Shown piece after piece: positions 4,425-5,777 of a stretch of 5,777 nt of DNA (positions within the stretch are counted from its first letter, which is position 1; each line of letters opens with the position of its first letter). The DNA is taken from NCBI GenBank assembly GCA_015655565.1, contig JAATEU010000050.1, forward strand, positions 1-5,777, given 5' to 3'. The notes under the pieces are model-generated. The model was not told the DNA's origin. It worked only from the letters and a program-made list of their open reading frames with translations, and ran no database searches. Both the position numbers and the translations under genes were made by a program. Origin of the DNA: Clostridiales bacterium (GTDB taxonomy: Bacteria; Bacillota; Clostridia; Lachnospirales; Lachnospiraceae).

Positions 4425-5531
4425 TCAACAAACGGTTTTTCTCAAACCCCGCCTTGAGGTTATCATTGAATCTACTTTAATTATAGCTTTTTTATATTGC
4501 ACTTTATCCTTAATGTGACTTAAAAATTTAAACGTATCATTATATTCGTTCCATAGAACATCTGTTAATTCATCTATTTGAAACTCCTGCAGTATTCCTG
4601 TATCTTCCAAATCGTAGTCATATCCAAGCTTTTCAAACAGTTCCAATTCCTTTAATATTTCTGATTCTTCTCTTCCTTCTAATATAAACTGGGTAAGCAG
4701 TCCATATCCGATTATTTCACCATGCAGTAAGTCTTTTGTTGTTCTTTTCCTTGTAAGTTCATTATAAAAAGGATGTGCAAATCCCGGAAGCTTGGTAGGT
4801 GATGAATAACTGCCCGCCATGCCAGGAAATGCAATTATTGCATCAACCGCCTGAATTCCAATATCTGATACGATTCCTCTTTCAGCTTCTGACAGGATTA
4901 AATCCAAATTCTCCGACAAAAAATCATAAACACTTTTTGAAATTCCTATTGCAATCTTTAGTTTTAAATCATTTGGATATATTCTCACATAGGGACGCGA
5001 CTCATACCACTTTGCAAGGGAGTCAATAATACCTGCATGTAAATAACGTATAGGGGCTTTAAGAATCACTTCTGTATCCGCTAAAATCAGTACCGGTGAC
5101 TCTTGATTGGGATAAGTTTTAACAAATCCGCCTTTATCATCGTATAAAATTGGGTCGCATCTATATGCAGCACTGGTTGCAGCAATAGTTGGTATCGTTA
5201 TAACCGGAACTCCGGCCAATGAAGCAGATGCCTTTATCCCATCCAGTACTCTCCCTCCGCCTATTGCAACCACCACATCCGCTAAGTACTTTTTAATGTC
5301 CTCCGAAACTTTTTTTGCTTTATCAAAAGTTGGATATCCCTCAAAATATACTTTTCTATATTCTAAATGCTCTTGCTCTAAACTTTTAAAAAATTCTTTT
5401 TCAACAGCACGATAGCTTGATTTCGTCCCGGCTACATATACTCTTTTTCCATATTCTTTTATATATACACCAGAGTTTCGTATTAACCCCGGTTCATTAA
5501 TATAGGTTAAGGGAGTCTGTAATTTTGTCAT
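4425..5531 (-). CDS. GldA/HcxA-type metal-dependent dehydrogenase
   Basis: A 368-residue cytoplasmic oxidoreductase of the iron-containing alcohol dehydrogenase/glycerol dehydrogenase superfamily. The N-terminal dinucleotide-binding half carries GGGRVLD (91-97) and PTIAATSAAY (114-123). The metal-binding C-terminal half keeps all three ligands expected from GldA: Asp170 (AGIIDSLAKWYES), His253 (GFAHPFYNE) and His270 (LLHGEIIGYG). PTIAATSAAY, AGIIDSLAKWYE and VDAIIAFPGMAG resemble E. coli HcxA (YbdH), a 2-oxoacid reductase, more than GldA, whose catalytic-site Asp in ASTDAP is Ser here. A hydroxycarboxylate/2-oxoacid activity with NAD(P)H is therefore likelier than glycerol oxidation. ATG 5531 has AGGAG 9 nt upstream. 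It is the first gene after the promoter at 5624-5652 and is followed by the amino-acid importer. Exact substrate is unknown. Confidence 0.88.
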   Translation of the reverse strand: MTKLQTPLTYINEPGLIRNSGVYIKEYGKRVYVAGTKSSYRAVEKEFFKSLEQEHLEYRKVYFEGYPTFDKAKKVSEDIKKYLADVVVAIGGGRVLDGIKASASLAGVPVITIPTIAATSAAYRCDPILYDDKGGFVKTYPNQESPVLILADTEVILKAPIRYLHAGIIDSLAKWYESRPYVRIYPNDLKLKIAIGISKSVYDFLSENLDLILSEAERGIVSDIGIQAVDAIIAFPGMAGSYSSPTKLPGFAHPFYNELTRKRTTKDLLHGEIIGYGLLTQFILEGREESEILKELELFEKLGYDYDLEDTGILQEFQIDELTDVLWNEYNDTFKFLSHIKDKVQYKKAIIKVDSMITSRRGLRKTVC

Positions 5532-5586
5532 GATTTAAATCTCCTTTTACTCTGTATTCTAATATCATCTAATTTTTCTCTATTCA

Positions 5587-5607
5587 TACATTCTTATAGG
5601 AATTGTA
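5587..5607. promoter_or_regulatory. dyad just downstream of the operon start, possible operator
   Basis: TACATTC (5587-5593) is complementary to GAATTGTA (5600-5607) except for one extra T, around TTATAG. It lies about 10 to 30 nt after the predicted transcription start, a position where a bound repressor would block elongation. The GGAATT core resembles what I recall of Rrf2-type CymR sites that control cystine uptake in Firmicutes, but I cannot verify this from the window. Confidence 0.25.
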
Positions 5608-5623
5608 GACATTGGATTTTTCA

Positions 5624-5652
5624 ATTATACCCCGCCTCCCCTGATTTGTCAA
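5624..5652 (-). promoter_or_regulatory. perfect-consensus SigA promoter of the dehydrogenase-ABC operon
   Basis: On the minus strand TTGACA (5647-5652) and TATAAT (5624-5629) are separated by exactly 17 bp. Both boxes match the housekeeping consensus at every position. The spacer is strikingly G-rich (CAGGGGAGGCGGGG) in AT-rich surroundings. Transcription should begin near 5617, leaving a leader of about 86 nt. So strong a promoter would normally be held in check by a repressor. Confidence 0.85.
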
Positions 5653-5673
5653 TCTATTTTGTTTTCAATTTCC

Positions 5674-5760
5674 ATACTTTACGCACGGTTTCCTTTGCGG
5701 TATTAAAAAAGGCACCATTACGCTTGTAAAACATAATGGTGCCAAAACTTTGTAAAGTAT
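5674..5760. repeat. 9-bp inverted repeat flanking the terminator
   Basis: ATACTTTAC (5674-5682) and GTAAAGTAT (5752-5760) are perfectly complementary and enclose the terminator hairpin in an 87-bp unit. It could be an outer RNA stem around the terminator or the ends of a miniature element. With only one copy in the window neither can be tested here. Confidence 0.3.
5703..5743 (-). terminator. rho-independent terminator of the upstream gene
   Basis: GGCACCATTA (5711-5720) pairs perfectly with TAATGGTGCC (5734-5743) over 10 bp. On the minus transcript the stem is followed by UUUUUUAAUA (5710-5701), the standard intrinsic terminator form. On the plus transcript it is followed by AAAAC, so it works leftward only. 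It ends a gene to the right of the window and insulates the operon promoter. Confidence 0.85.
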
Positions 5761-5777
5761 TTAATTAATAATATAAA

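Noticed and set aside
4799..5029. Plus-strand frame of 76 codons
   Set aside because: Antisense to the dehydrogenase metal-binding region; no supporting signals.
5532..5617. Riboswitch or T-box in the operon leader
   Set aside because: The leader is only about 86 nt, lacks recognisable riboswitch or T-box signatures, and has no internal terminator.
48..5703. Shared GCGGTA/TACCGC motif at 48-63, 1028-1049 and about 5697-5702 as one regulon
   Set aside because: Arm orientation and spacing differ at each place, and a 6-base match on either strand is expected by chance in a window this size.
1..5777. CRISPR array, tRNA, rRNA or intact insertion sequence
   Set aside because: No regularly spaced repeats, cloverleaf, rRNA-like stretches or transposase genes were found on reading both strands.

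Overview
This window reads as a chromosomal segment of a low-GC Firmicute, most likely a Clostridia member of the Lachnospiraceae type. That call rests on AT-rich spacers, strong AGGAGG-type ribosome binding sites, a consensus SigA promoter, and the style of the MerR and amino-acid ABC transporter proteins. It is an inference from sequence character, not a species identification. All supported genes lie on the minus strand and read from right to left.

Right part (about 5777 to 1840): a rho-independent terminator (5703-5743) ends an upstream gene outside the window. A perfect-consensus promoter (TTGACA, 17 bp, TATAAT; 5624-5652) then drives a four-gene unit. The genes are a metal-dependent dehydrogenase of the GldA/HcxA (YbdH) group, a solute-binding lipoprotein, an integral membrane permease and an ATPase. 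The last three form a complete polar amino-acid ABC importer, closest in style to the cystine-type TcyJ-N systems. The dehydrogenase comes first, so the operon plausibly couples uptake of an amino acid or related acid to reduction or oxidation of a 2-oxo/2-hydroxy acid. A 29-codon ORF with a good ribosome binding site sits between the dehydrogenase and the binding protein. Two starts differ from the longest-ORF choice: the binding protein should start at ATG 4269, and the ATPase at TTG 2577 behind a perfect AGGAGG.

Middle (1839 to 1011): about 830 bp without an intact gene. It holds a possible decayed coding stretch (1475-1798, minus), a terminator-like hairpin whose wobble pair favours the minus transcript (1605-1647), an AT-rich palindrome (1340-1381), a minus-strand promoter (1201-1229), and a roughly 185-nt structured leader ahead of the regulator gene.

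Left part (1010 to 1): a MerR-family regulator with an intact DNA-binding half and a C-terminal effector-type half in another frame, so the gene is frameshifted. Downstream of it, pointing off the left edge, is a promoter with the 19-bp spacer and internal dyad typical of MerR-controlled promoters (121-151). A second promoter-like pair, a 16-bp near-palindrome and a 16-bp hairpin follow before the edge. The likely target of the regulator is therefore a gene just left of the window.

No CRISPR array, rRNA, tRNA or intact mobile element was seen.
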